Source: an uncultured SAR116 cluster alpha proteobacterium
GTDB lineage: Bacteria > Pseudomonadota > Alphaproteobacteria > Puniceispirillales > GCA-002684695
Direction of reading: 5' to 3'
NCBI GenBank assembly: GCA_902532475.1
Contig: CACAIE010000005.1
Location: 1 to 64,000, forward strand
DNA length: 64,000 nucleotides
In this document: piece by piece, positions 31,263 to 40,924 of the stretch
Layout: each line of letters opens with the position of its first letter
Numbering within the stretch: the stretch's first letter is position 1
Translations under genes and position numbers: made by a program
Notes under the pieces: model-generated
Seen by the model: only the letters and a program-made list of their open reading frames with translations
What the model was told of the DNA's origin: nothing
The model's database searches: none

Positions 31263-31976
31263 TTACTCTAGATTTGATATCTGTGTTTCTGAATTATTTG
31301 GAAGGTTTAATTCTGACAATAAATTAATTCTTTCAAGTTGTAAATTATTGATCATAGAGATGGCAGTTGTTAACTTTTGGTTTTGAATTTTTGTTTTTGA
31401 GTTTAACGCTGCCAATGCCTCTTCAAGCCTTTTGATTTCTATGTTTGGGTTTTTGCCCACAAGACTATTCTCAATAGATAGCTTTTTATTTTCTATTAAA
31501 ATTTTACTGTTTTGTTTTTTTAAAGAATTTAACGAAATTTTTAATTCGTCAACAGTTCTAACCAATTCTGAAATCTTAAAGTCTTTTTCCTTTATTAACT
31601 TAATTTGATCCTTTTTTTTGTCTAATTTTCTTAGATGATTGCTATATAAAATGTTTTTTGAAAGATTATACTTTTCATATAATTCTTTATATTGTGCTTG
31701 CAATTTTTCTTGAGAAATAAAAGCAGTATCATTTGAAAATAAATTAACGTGATTTTGTTTATCTACCTTGTTAAGATTATAGAATTCAAATAACCCAAAC
31801 CAAACAGCTGAAATCGCAATCAAAATAGAAGAGTATATTGAGATTTTTTCCATTGAAGGCTTAAAGTGATATTCTTTTACAGGCTTCTCCAACACTAAAA
31901 CTTGTTCTTGATTGTCAAGTTTATATTTTAATTTGTCTATTTGGTGTCTTAATTTATTATTTTGATTATTTTTCAT
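31263..31976 (-). CDS. Hypothetical single-TM coiled-coil protein
   Basis: One TM (ISIYSSILIAISAVWFGLF) followed by long Lys/Glu/Leu coiled coil. Confidence 0.6.
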   Translation of the reverse strand: MKNNQNNKLRHQIDKLKYKLDNQEQVLVLEKPVKEYHFKPSMEKISIYSSILIAISAVWFGLFEFYNLNKVDKQNHVNLFSNDTAFISQEKLQAQYKELYEKYNLSKNILYSNHLRKLDKKKDQIKLIKEKDFKISELVRTVDELKISLNSLKKQNSKILIENKKLSIENSLVGKNPNIEIKRLEEALAALNSKTKIQNQKLTTAISMINNLQLERINLLSELNLPNNSETQISNLE

Positions 31977-32112
31977 GTTTCAATCTTTTATTTGTAAAAA
32001 TTAAACTATAATGGTTGCCAAGAATTGGAAATATAAAAGATGAAGCTATTGATTTCATTTATAAAAATATTTTTATTTTGTACTATTATAATTAATTTAC
32101 CATCAATCGATT

Positions 32113-32766
32113 CTATGTTATTGATGTAAAAATTTTTGCAGGACGATGATTGCCGTACCGTATTTTATTTGTTTTTTTGATAAAATATTTGTCTTTATTA
32201 TATGTTTCTAGCCATTTTCTAAAATTTCTCTTTTCATAAAATTGTTTGTCTTTTATTCCTAAATTTATAAAAGCTTGTTGAAGTTCTGTAAGAGTAAACT
32301 CTGTTTTTATGAAATAAAAAATATTTTCATATTTAAAAGATACGAATTTATTAATAAAATTTTCAATTCCTAGAAACCTTTCTTTAGTTAAAATAGATTT
32401 TTCATTTAGTTGAAACTTATTAAACCAATCAATATCCTTTAATTCATTATTGTATCTAAAGCTTTTTTTACCACTTGGATTAAGAGCTAAAAAATCAATT
32501 TCGATTTCTTCACCGTTTATGTTTGTTTCCATAGGTTTAAAGTGGTAATTTTCTATGGTTGAAACATAAATAATTTGATTTGCCGCTCTTTCGCAGACAA
32601 AAGACAAATCTTCATTTTTTTGTAAATATTTACTAGGTAGTTCCCAAAATGAGCTATTAACCCTTTTAATTGACAAAATTTTGAGTTCATTGCCAATTAA
32701 ACTAAGAAAAAATATATTAACTTTAATTAAAAAATTATTTTCATTAGTCATATAAAAATTAAACAT
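32113..32766 (-). CDS. NrtR-like Nudix-related transcriptional regulator
   Basis: Nudix fold with degenerate box, then EFTLTELQQAFINLGIKDKQFYEKRNFRKWL winged-helix signature typical of NrtR-type proteins. Confidence 0.7.
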   Translation of the reverse strand: MFNFYMTNENNFLIKVNIFFLSLIGNELKILSIKRVNSSFWELPSKYLQKNEDLSFVCERAANQIIYVSTIENYHFKPMETNINGEEIEIDFLALNPSGKKSFRYNNELKDIDWFNKFQLNEKSILTKERFLGIENFINKFVSFKYENIFYFIKTEFTLTELQQAFINLGIKDKQFYEKRNFRKWLETYNKDKYFIKKTNKIRYGNHRPAKIFTSIT

Positions 32767-32790
32767 AGTGTATTAAGTACACTAATACAA

Positions 32791-33230
32791 TTAAAAACCT
32801 TTTATTTTCTTTAGGGTTTTATGAGGCGTTATACTTTCAACGTCCACAATCAACTTAATGAAACCTCCATTTTCAGAGCTCAGTAATTTTTAAAAAATTT
32901 TTAAAATTCTTCTATTCGTTTCACTTTGAAAAATTTCATACCATAAGATGATGCTAATTTATATAATCAGGATTAATAATATCAGTTGCCTTAACTCTGC
33001 CTGGATAATTTTTCTCTTGATGCATTCTTATTGTTCCATAACTGGAGTTGTTTAATAGAAAAATTACTGGAAAACAATTATATTACTTAGCCGTTCCTAG
33101 TTCTGCTAAATTTATTTGATGATCAACATCATCAGTAAAGCAGATAACTCTCACCAGGCACACCAAAAAGAATTTTTATATTTTGTTTTAAAATACACAT
33201 TTATAAAAGTTTTGCACCGGTTGTCTTCAT
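32791..33230 (-). pseudogene. Decayed ThDP-dependent enzyme (acetolactate-synthase-like)
   Basis: MKTTGAKLL*MCILKQNIKILFGVPGESYLLY** then QINLAELGTAK*YNCFPVIFLLNNSSYGTIRMHQEKNYPGRVKATDIINPDYIN / LASSYGMKFFKVKRIEEF*KFLKITEL / ENGGFIKLIVDVESITPHKTLKKIKGF*. Confidence 0.88.
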
Positions 33231-33249
33231 TTATATATTATTTAATTTT

Positions 33250-33717
33250 TTAATCGATAACCTGCATAGTCGCTAATTTTTTTCTAAGCAGCTGCAAATT
33301 ATCTTGAATTGACTTTACATTCACTGATTTATTTTCAAGTTGCTGCAAAATAGAGTCTAGGTCTGATGCCAAGTCTTGGCTTTGTTTGTTTGAATCTATT
33401 AGTCTTAATTGTGTTTTTCTCAAAATGGCTGCAACAGCCTTATCCTCTTTGATCATTTTTTTTAAAGAAAAATGGGGTATTTTAGTGGCCAGCACTTTTT
33501 GCTCGCCAGCAACAGCCTTAACTGATCTGTTGGTTTGCAAAATACATGACGTCTCACCAAACACCTCACCTTCTCCAACCCTGCCCAATAAGAGCCCGGT
33601 TGATGTATACAAGTAAACAAAACCCTGAACCACTAAGAAAGCAGCATTAGAGTCATCCCCTACATTATAAATTAACTCTTGTGCTTCCCAGATTATTTGG
33701 TTGTTTTTTTCTTCCAT
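33250..33717 (-). CDS. Cyclic nucleotide-binding-domain protein
   Basis: VVQGFVYLYTSTGLLLGRVGEGEVFGETSCILQTNRSVKAVAGEQ; start at MEEKNNQII (33717) preferred over 33822. Confidence 0.75.
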   Translation of the reverse strand: MEEKNNQIIWEAQELIYNVGDDSNAAFLVVQGFVYLYTSTGLLLGRVGEGEVFGETSCILQTNRSVKAVAGEQKVLATKIPHFSLKKMIKEDKAVAAILRKTQLRLIDSNKQSQDLASDLDSILQQLENKSVNVKSIQDNLQLLRKKLATMQVID

Positions 33718-33822
33718 ACTCTTTTTATATTTAATTAATGTTGCCCAAGAATTAATATTATATAATAAAATATCGATAAAATAAATTTTATTTAAAGTTT
33801 TTAAAATTGTAAGGATTTTCAA

Positions 33823-34968
33823 ATGAATTTTTCATCTAATTGGAGCTTCCCTACTTCAGTAAGAATAGGAAACGAAAGACTGAAAGAAATTGGTGATTGT
33901 TGTCAAAACTCAAATATTTCAAGACCTCTAATAGTTACAGATCGAAATTTAAAAGATCATAAAATAACTCGTCGCCTGATTTCAGAAATAGACACCAAAA
34001 GCTTATCGCATTCTCTATTCCATGAAGTTGACCAAAATCCAAACGAAAAGAACCTCGCTGACGGTATAACGAAGCTTAAATCTGCAAGTTTTGATGGGAT
34101 CATAGCATTTGGAGGTGGTTCTGCACTTGATTTAGGGAAGTTAATTGCATTCATGGCCAATCAAAGTTTACCTGTTTGGGAATTTGAAGACTTAACTGAT
34201 AACTGGAAAAAAGCAAATCCTGAAAAAATACTTCCTATAATTGCAATCCCTACAACAGCTGGAACTGGATCAGAGGTAGGAAGAGCAGCTGTTTTAACGG
34301 ACAAAAAACATAAAATAAAGAAAGTAATATTTCATCCTAAAATGTTGCCAGAAAGCGTTATCTGTGACCCAACTCTTACTCTCGACCTCCCTAAAACTAT
34401 TACCGCTGGAACGGGAATGGATGCCCTTGCACATTGTTTAGAAGCCTATTGTTCTCCAGGATATCACCCTATGGCTGATGGCATTGCGTTAGTTGGAATG
34501 AAATTGGTAAAAGAAAATCTATTGGAAGCTTATACCAATGGTGCAAATCTTAACGCGAGAACCAACATGTTGAGCGCAGCTTTAATGGGAGCGACTGCTT
34601 TTCAAAAAGGCTTGGGAGCCATGCACGCTCTTTCTCATCCTGTTGGAGCAATTTACAACACACATCATGGCACTACAAATGCTGTAGTTATGGAGAAAGT
34701 TCTCAAGTTTAATAAAAAAATAATTAATAAAAAGATTGATCATTTAGCAATTTATCTAGAATTAGAGGGAGGATTTGAAGGCTTTATAGATTTTATTAAT
34801 CAATTATGTAGAGACCTTAACATTCCTAAATCATTAAAAGAAATGGGTGTAAGGAAAGATCAATTTCATTTAATTTCACAGATGGCTATTAAGGACCCCA
34901 CAGCATCTGGCAATCCAAAAAAAATGACTTTAGAAAACACTCTTAAGTTATTGCAAAACTGTTATTAA
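33823..34968 (+). CDS. Iron-containing alcohol dehydrogenase
   Basis: FGGGSALDLGKLIAF, PTTAGTGSEVGRAAV, HALSHPVGAIYNTHHGTTNAVV. Confidence 0.94.
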   Translation: MNFSSNWSFPTSVRIGNERLKEIGDCCQNSNISRPLIVTDRNLKDHKITRRLISEIDTKSLSHSLFHEVDQNPNEKNLADGITKLKSASFDGIIAFGGGSALDLGKLIAFMANQSLPVWEFEDLTDNWKKANPEKILPIIAIPTTAGTGSEVGRAAVLTDKKHKIKKVIFHPKMLPESVICDPTLTLDLPKTITAGTGMDALAHCLEAYCSPGYHPMADGIALVGMKLVKENLLEAYTNGANLNARTNMLSAALMGATAFQKGLGAMHALSHPVGAIYNTHHGTTNAVVMEKVLKFNKKIINKKIDHLAIYLELEGGFEGFIDFINQLCRDLNIPKSLKEMGVRKDQFHLISQMAIKDPTASGNPKKMTLENTLKLLQNCY

Positions 34969-34970
34969 AT

Positions 34971-36371
34971 TTATTTGCAATTTTTTGCAATTTGATGGAT
35001 TGCTGCCATTGAATCATCAACTTTATCAAACATTTCATTTACCTGCTCTTCTGAAATAATTAGTGGCGGACAAAACCCAATCACGTCACCTGGAAGTGAT
35101 CTCAAAATAACACCATTATTTTGAATTACCTTTGCTGACTGGGCCGCAATTTTCTTTTTTACATCAAATTTCTTGTTTTCATCATAACCAAATTCTATTG
35201 CCCCTATAAGACCAACTGAACGGCTGTGACTTACAAACCAATTATTTTTAAAAATTTTCTTTATGCGTTCACCAAATGCCTTAGATACTTTCTGTACATT
35301 AGAAATTATATTTCTCTCTATCATAATCTGTTGTGCTTTTAATGCTACTGCTGCGCAAACTGGATGGGCTGAATAAGTATACCCATGGCCAAAAATACCC
35401 AATTCATTGGCTTGACTTTCAATCGGCTTATATACCTTTTCAGACAATATAACTGCAGAAATAGGTAAATATGCAGACGATAGAGCTTTTGCCGTAGTAA
35501 TTATGTCAGGCTTAATATTAAATGTTTCTGACCCCCACATATTTCCAGTTCTGCCAAAACCACAAATAACTTCATCTGCAACCATTAAAATATCATGTTT
35601 GTTTAAGATTTTTTGAATTTTTGGGAAATATGATTCTGGAGGTATTATAACGCCTCCAGCACCCATAACAGGTTCTGCAAAAAAAGCAGCAATTGTCTCT
35701 GGACCTTCTTCCAAGATTAACGTTTCTAGCTCTTTAGCTAACCTATCAGAAAAAGTTGCTTCATTTTCATTGGTTAAAGATTCATTAAAATAATCTGGTG
35801 CCATGGTATGCAAAACAAAGTCTAGAGGAAGTGAAAATCCATCCTGGGCGTAAGACATTCCAGTCAAACTGGCTGCTGCAAGTGTCACACCATGGTAACC
35901 TCTTTTTCTGCTTATAATTTTCTTTTTATTCGGCAAGCCTCTTGCCAAACTATAATACCAAATCATTTTTATCGCTGTATCATTTGCCTCTGAACCTGAA
36001 TTTGCAAAGAAAACTTTGCTCATGTTAACAGGTGAAATCTTAATCAAATGTTCAGCTAAATCTATGGCAGGATTTGCAGTTTTACCAGCAAAACTATGGT
36101 AAAAAGGAAGCATTTTAAGTTGTTCAGTGATTGTATTGATCAATTCATTTTCAGAAAAACCTAAAGAGGCACACCACAGCCCACTCATGCCTTCTATAAA
36201 TTTTTTTCCTGTATCATCAAAAACATATATTCCTTCACCTTTATTGATAATATGAGGTCCCTCTTTTAAAAGAGTACTTGGGTGCGTATAAGAGTGGAAA
36301 TGAAACTCTATATCTCTACTATAATCAGAATTCCCTTCAAATTTTTTATCATCATACATGTTGCCCACCAT
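34971..36371 (-). CDS. Class III (omega-amine type) aminotransferase
   Basis: MSGLWCASLGFSENELI, FFANSGSEANDTAIKM, ADEVICGFGRTGNMWG, TTAKALSSAYLPISAV. Confidence 0.93.
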   Translation of the reverse strand: MVGNMYDDKKFEGNSDYSRDIEFHFHSYTHPSTLLKEGPHIINKGEGIYVFDDTGKKFIEGMSGLWCASLGFSENELINTITEQLKMLPFYHSFAGKTANPAIDLAEHLIKISPVNMSKVFFANSGSEANDTAIKMIWYYSLARGLPNKKKIISRKRGYHGVTLAAASLTGMSYAQDGFSLPLDFVLHTMAPDYFNESLTNENEATFSDRLAKELETLILEEGPETIAAFFAEPVMGAGGVIIPPESYFPKIQKILNKHDILMVADEVICGFGRTGNMWGSETFNIKPDIITTAKALSSAYLPISAVILSEKVYKPIESQANELGIFGHGYTYSAHPVCAAVALKAQQIMIERNIISNVQKVSKAFGERIKKIFKNNWFVSHSRSVGLIGAIEFGYDENKKFDVKKKIAAQSAKVIQNNGVILRSLPGDVIGFCPPLIISEEQVNEMFDKVDDSMAAIHQIAKNCK

Positions 36372-37095
36372 TTATATGTATTTCAGATCCATTTAGATAG
36401 TCTGACATATCACTGCACAAAAAGTAAATGGTTTGAGCCACCTCCTCAGGAGTTCCGAATCTCCCAAGAGGAATTTTTGGCACAATCAATTTCTCGCTTT
36501 CAGGTGAAATAATATCTGTTTTAATTTCCCCAGGCGCGATCGCGTTAACCCTAATACCTAATGGACCAAAGTCAGAAGCCATCTCCCTAGTGAGCGCACT
36601 CAAAGCAGCCTTTGAAGTTGCATACGCTGAACCTGCAAACTCATGAACCCTGCTACCTGCAATAGATGTAACATTAACAATACTTCCTGACCCTTTTTCT
36701 AAGTGAGTTTTTAAAATTTTTGCTAAAAAAATTGGTGCAAAAAAATTTACTTGAAAAACTTCCTGCCAACAATCCTCTGAAGTGGAAATTGTATTCAATC
36801 TTTTATTATCAACACTTTTAGGAGATATTCCTGCATTATTTACAAGTGCATGCAAGGCCTTTCCATCTAATTTTTCAATTATGTCTTTTGATCCTTTAGA
36901 AATTTTATCCATTGAGCTTAAATCCATTTGTACATGGTCATACATCCCATCTGACCAGGGACATATCTCAGGGACTTTTTCTCGCGAGCAAGTTATTACT
37001 CTCCATCCAGCACTTGAAAATCTTTTTACAGTAGCGTGGCCTATTCCTCTACTCGCTCCCGTCAAAACAAGGTTTCTAATTTCATTTTGAACCAT
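36352..37095 (-). CDS. SDR family oxidoreductase
   Basis: LTGASRGIGHATV, LVNNAGISP, YATSKAALSALTREMA. Confidence 0.93.
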   Translation of the reverse strand: MVQNEIRNLVLTGASRGIGHATVKRFSSAGWRVITCSREKVPEICPWSDGMYDHVQMDLSSMDKISKGSKDIIEKLDGKALHALVNNAGISPKSVDNKRLNTISTSEDCWQEVFQVNFFAPIFLAKILKTHLEKGSGSIVNVTSIAGSRVHEFAGSAYATSKAALSALTREMASDFGPLGIRVNAIAPGEIKTDIISPESEKLIVPKIPLGRFGTPEEVAQTIYFLCSDMSDYLNGSEIHINGGQHV

Positions 37096-37130
37096 ATAAA
37101 CACCATAGAAAAATTATAGATATTTTATTT

Positions 37131-37155
37131 ATACAGTACTATATTAGTACTGTAT
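37131..37155. promoter_or_regulatory. Perfect 11-3-11 palindrome ATACAGTACTA-TAT-TAGTACTGTAT (candidate operator)
   Basis: Exact inverted repeat in the gap between the ABC permease and the SDR gene. Confidence 0.6.
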
Positions 37156-37180
37156 ATAACTTTATTTCCTTATGCTCCTC

Positions 37181-38419
37181 CTACCCAGGCGAAACCCCTC
37201 TCAATCGCTCTGATCGTCTCCTAAGTAACTCAACTGCAGTTAGAATTGCTATCGATAAAATCACAAGAATTGTGGCTACAGCTAGAATTGTTGGGCTAAT
37301 CTGTTCTCGAATACCTGAAAACATTTGCCGCGGTATAGTTCTCTGTCTGACATCAGCCAGTTGGAGAACAACCACCACTTCATCAAATGATGTAATAAAA
37401 GCAAACAAGCCTCCTGAAATTACTCCTGGTAGAATTAAAGGCATCTGAACCTTAAAAAATGTTCTTATCGGTCCAGCACCAAGATTTGCTGCAGCACGAG
37501 TAAGATTATTATCAAACCCTGACAATGTTGCAGTAACAGTAATTATTACAAAGGGCGTCCCCAAAATAGCATGCGCCAAAATTAATCCGGTATAAGATTT
37601 TGCCAGTCCTATTTGACTATAAAAATAAAAAAGTCCTGAAGCTGTAATAACTAATGGTACTATCATGGGCGAAATGAGCAGTGCCATAATAGGTCTTCTA
37701 TAGGGCATTTCAGAACGACTTAGCCCAATTGCTGCCAATGTACCGATAGAAGTGGCAAGAAGTGTCGCACCGATGCCTATAATAAAACTATTTTTTATTG
37801 AGCGTATCCATTGTGCATTTTGCCAAACGTCTGTCCACCACCCCTGAACCGCCTCTGGAGCAGCCATTCCATTAATCAAAATATCCCAATACCATCTTAG
37901 TGAAAAAGCCTCTCTTTCAAAAGCCAACATTCCTGGAGTAAAGCTAAAATATGGTTCTTGATTAAAGCTTAACGGCACCAAAATAATAATAGGAACAATT
38001 AAAAATAAGAAAATCAAGGAGCAGATCCCCCTAAATGTGTAAAACCATAACACTTCTGGAGAAGTGGCGTACGGAGGCAAGGGAAGACGATAATTTCCCG
38101 ATGAAAGCCAAATTGATAACTGACCTAAAATGAATCCCATTATTGCCATTAACAAACCATAGGACAATCCAATATAAAAAAACCCCGCAAAGCCTAAAAT
38201 TGCTAAACAAAAAATACGTGATAAGTTTATGTCTTTAATTACTAAAACTGCAAAACTTGCAATCATTGAAAAAATCAATGCACCTGAAACGATCAACAAT
38301 AAAGCCAATTGCATATTCCCTCGCGCAGAAAGGAACCCCACAATTGCACCATATAAAGCGCACCATAAAACAGTGAAGGATAATGGGGGTTTTGGAGGTA
38401 TATATTTATATTCAGACAT
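37181..38419 (-). CDS. ABC transporter permease, PotC/PotI-like, with N-terminal TM extension
   Basis: EAA-type loop (AAANLGAGPIRTFFKVQMPLILPGVISG); about 130 extra hydrophobic residues at N-terminus. Confidence 0.9.
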   Translation of the reverse strand: MSEYKYIPPKPPLSFTVLWCALYGAIVGFLSARGNMQLALLLIVSGALIFSMIASFAVLVIKDINLSRIFCLAILGFAGFFYIGLSYGLLMAIMGFILGQLSIWLSSGNYRLPLPPYATSPEVLWFYTFRGICSLIFLFLIVPIIILVPLSFNQEPYFSFTPGMLAFEREAFSLRWYWDILINGMAAPEAVQGWWTDVWQNAQWIRSIKNSFIIGIGATLLATSIGTLAAIGLSRSEMPYRRPIMALLISPMIVPLVITASGLFYFYSQIGLAKSYTGLILAHAILGTPFVIITVTATLSGFDNNLTRAAANLGAGPIRTFFKVQMPLILPGVISGGLFAFITSFDEVVVVLQLADVRQRTIPRQMFSGIREQISPTILAVATILVILSIAILTAVELLRRRSERLRGVSPG

Positions 38420-38426
38420 AAATCAC

Positions 38427-39677
38427 TTACCCTAACTTCATATTATCTATGCCAACTACACGATCATAAATCCAGAAAAGAAAAAGTACAATCACAAGCA
38501 AAACCAAACCCATAGCAGCAGCTAAATTCCAATTCAGAGATTTCCGCATATGAAAATCGATAAAATTAGAAATCATTTGACCGTCTTGCCCACCAACTAA
38601 AGCAGGAGTTATATAATAGCCTATAGCAAGAATAAAAACCAAAATAGCTCCTGCCCCAATACCAGGAATTGTTTGCGGAACATAAACTCTCCAGAAAGCT
38701 GTCCAGTTGGTTGCACCTAATGATTTTGCTGCCCTGACATATGATGGAGAAATTGTTTTCATCACTGAATAAATTGGTAAAACCATAAATGGCAATAGAA
38801 TATGCGTCATAGCAATTAAAACACCTGTTTTATTATATATAAGGGAAAAACGATCATCATCTTCAGCAAATCCAAAAATAACAAATAAGTCATTCATAAC
38901 TCCTTCACCCTGAAGCATTGCTATCCAAGCTGTTGTTCGAACAAGTAAAGAAGTCCAAAATGGTAGTAAAACTAAAATAAGCAGCAAATTGGAAGTTCTC
39001 AAAGGAAGAGAAGCCATCAAGTAAGCAATGGGGTATCCTAATAGTAATGAAGCAATTGTTACAATTAATGAGATTTCTAGAGTTCTAATAAATAATTTAA
39101 CGTGAATTCTTCTTTTTTCATCTTGCAAAGAAATTGACCCATCAGCATTAAGCTTGTAATCCAAAGAAGCAGCTATATAGCCTATCGTAAAAACATTGGA
39201 AGAAACTTTCATTGCCTGCCATGTTTCAATTTTAGACCATTTTTTTTTCAATTTCTTTAAAGATTTCTTAAATGGAGGCTTTAATTTCGCTGCCTTTTTT
39301 GCAGACGAAGTAAATAGAGACCTGGTGCCAGATAACTCTCTGTTAACTCTAGTTGCAACTTTACCAATGGTTTTATTTTTCCTGGCATTAACCAAATCAA
39401 TGACTAAAGCGGCATACATTTCCTCAGTTGGCTCTGAAACGCCATCCCAATCTTCAAGAATATTTGAAGTTTCCGGCATTAGATTACTAAATCGAGTGTC
39501 GTAAACCCCTTGCCACAAAAGTAAAATAATAGGCAAAACAAATAAAAATATTAGAAAAATTAATAAGGGTGAAACTAATCCAAAAGCCCTTAATTTATTT
39601 CGAAACAATGACTGTTGCAGTTTCTTTTTTAAGGGTGTGCCATCAGCAGCTTGTAACGTTTCAGAATTAGCATTCAT
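38427..39677 (-). CDS. ABC transporter permease, PotB/PotH-like, with long periplasmic insertion
   Basis: RAAKSLGATNWTAFWRVYVPQTIPGIGAG; about 140 polar residues between first and second TM. Confidence 0.9.
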   Translation of the reverse strand: MNANSETLQAADGTPLKKKLQQSLFRNKLRAFGLVSPLLIFLIFLFVLPIILLLWQGVYDTRFSNLMPETSNILEDWDGVSEPTEEMYAALVIDLVNARKNKTIGKVATRVNRELSGTRSLFTSSAKKAAKLKPPFKKSLKKLKKKWSKIETWQAMKVSSNVFTIGYIAASLDYKLNADGSISLQDEKRRIHVKLFIRTLEISLIVTIASLLLGYPIAYLMASLPLRTSNLLLILVLLPFWTSLLVRTTAWIAMLQGEGVMNDLFVIFGFAEDDDRFSLIYNKTGVLIAMTHILLPFMVLPIYSVMKTISPSYVRAAKSLGATNWTAFWRVYVPQTIPGIGAGAILVFILAIGYYITPALVGGQDGQMISNFIDFHMRKSLNWNLAAAMGLVLLVIVLFLFWIYDRVVGIDNMKLG

Positions 39678-39697
39678 AGTGAGAGATTAATATTTTA

Positions 39698-39729
39698 AAT
39701 AAGGGAGGATAATAACACCCTCCCTTATT
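39698..39729. terminator. Intergenic hairpin between SBP and permease (AATAAGGGAGG/CCTCCCTTATT)
   Basis: 11-bp perfect inverted repeat, 10-nt loop; directly downstream of the SBP stop (minus strand). Confidence 0.7.
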
Positions 39730-39737
39730 ACAAAAAT

Positions 39738-40817
39738 TTAGTTTGCTAACCAAGCGTTAAAACGCTCATTCAACTCGTCTTGGTTGTCTGCCCACCAAGC
39801 ATAGTCATTTTGAATAGCATTTTTAAAGTTAGCTGGATCTGTAGGCATATGTGGAGCCATCTTTAGATCCGGTTGATTATGATAACTGCTAACCAATGCT
39901 GCAGAAGATAATCTTGTTGGTCCATAAGAAATCCATGATGCCTGAGCAGCCAATTGCTCTGTAGCTGTAGAAAATACTAGAAATTCCATAGCTAGATCTT
40001 TATTTTTAGCACCCTTAGGAATAGCCCATAAATCTAAATCATAAACTTGACCATCCCAAACGATTGTAAAAGGCTTTCCCTCTGCTGCTACAGCATTAAA
40101 AATTCTACCATTATAAGCAGTCGTCATCGCTACTTCACCGTCAGCTAATAACTGAGGTGGCTGAGCTCCCGCTTCCCACCAAACAACACTATCTTTAATA
40201 GTATCTAGTTTAGCAAATGCACGATCTACGCCTTCTTCAGTTGATAGAACAATATAAACATAATCAGCTGGAACACCATCAGCCATAAGAGCCATTTCTA
40301 GGTTTGGCTTTGGACCCTTTCTCATTCCTCTTTTACCTGGAAATTTTTCTAAGTCAAAAAAGTCTGCCATTGTTTTTGGTCCATTTGGCATTTTTTCAAA
40401 GTCATATGCAAAAATAGTTGACCAAACGATATTACCTACAGCACAATCTACAACTGAATTTGGAATAAAGTCATCTGCTGCTGGAGTTCCATCTGCACCA
40501 GGTGGTAAAATTGACGCGTCAATTTCCTCAAGCAATCCTTCATCACATCCACGAACAGCGTCAGAAAGCTCTAAGTCAACAATATCCCAAGTTACATTTC
40601 CTGCTTCAACTTGTGATTTTATTTCAGCTAGTCCCCCTCCATAGTCCTCAGAGACAACTTGGTGGCCTGTTGCAGCAGTCCATGGCTTATGATAAGCCTC
40701 AATTTGAGATTTAGTATAAGCACCGCCCCATGATACAGCAGTTATTGATCCTGCTGATGCAGCACTTGCAAATAGCGCTGCTCCAGCAACACCTATTATA
40801 AGTGATTTGAGTTTCAT
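39738..40817 (-). CDS. ABC transporter substrate-binding protein, spermidine/putrescine type
   Basis: Signal peptide MKLKSLIIGVAGAALFASAASA, AVSWGGAYTKSQIEAY, WWEAGAQPPQLLADGEVAM. Confidence 0.92.
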   Translation of the reverse strand: MKLKSLIIGVAGAALFASAASAGSITAVSWGGAYTKSQIEAYHKPWTAATGHQVVSEDYGGGLAEIKSQVEAGNVTWDIVDLELSDAVRGCDEGLLEEIDASILPPGADGTPAADDFIPNSVVDCAVGNIVWSTIFAYDFEKMPNGPKTMADFFDLEKFPGKRGMRKGPKPNLEMALMADGVPADYVYIVLSTEEGVDRAFAKLDTIKDSVVWWEAGAQPPQLLADGEVAMTTAYNGRIFNAVAAEGKPFTIVWDGQVYDLDLWAIPKGAKNKDLAMEFLVFSTATEQLAAQASWISYGPTRLSSAALVSSYHNQPDLKMAPHMPTDPANFKNAIQNDYAWWADNQDELNERFNAWLAN

Positions 40818-40924
40818 TATTTTCTCCTTTTAAACCCGATAGTTTAAATTATCTAAATTAATTTCTAGATAATTATTTATTAGTATTCCATGATCTTTTG
40901 TCACGTTATTACTAATACTATATA

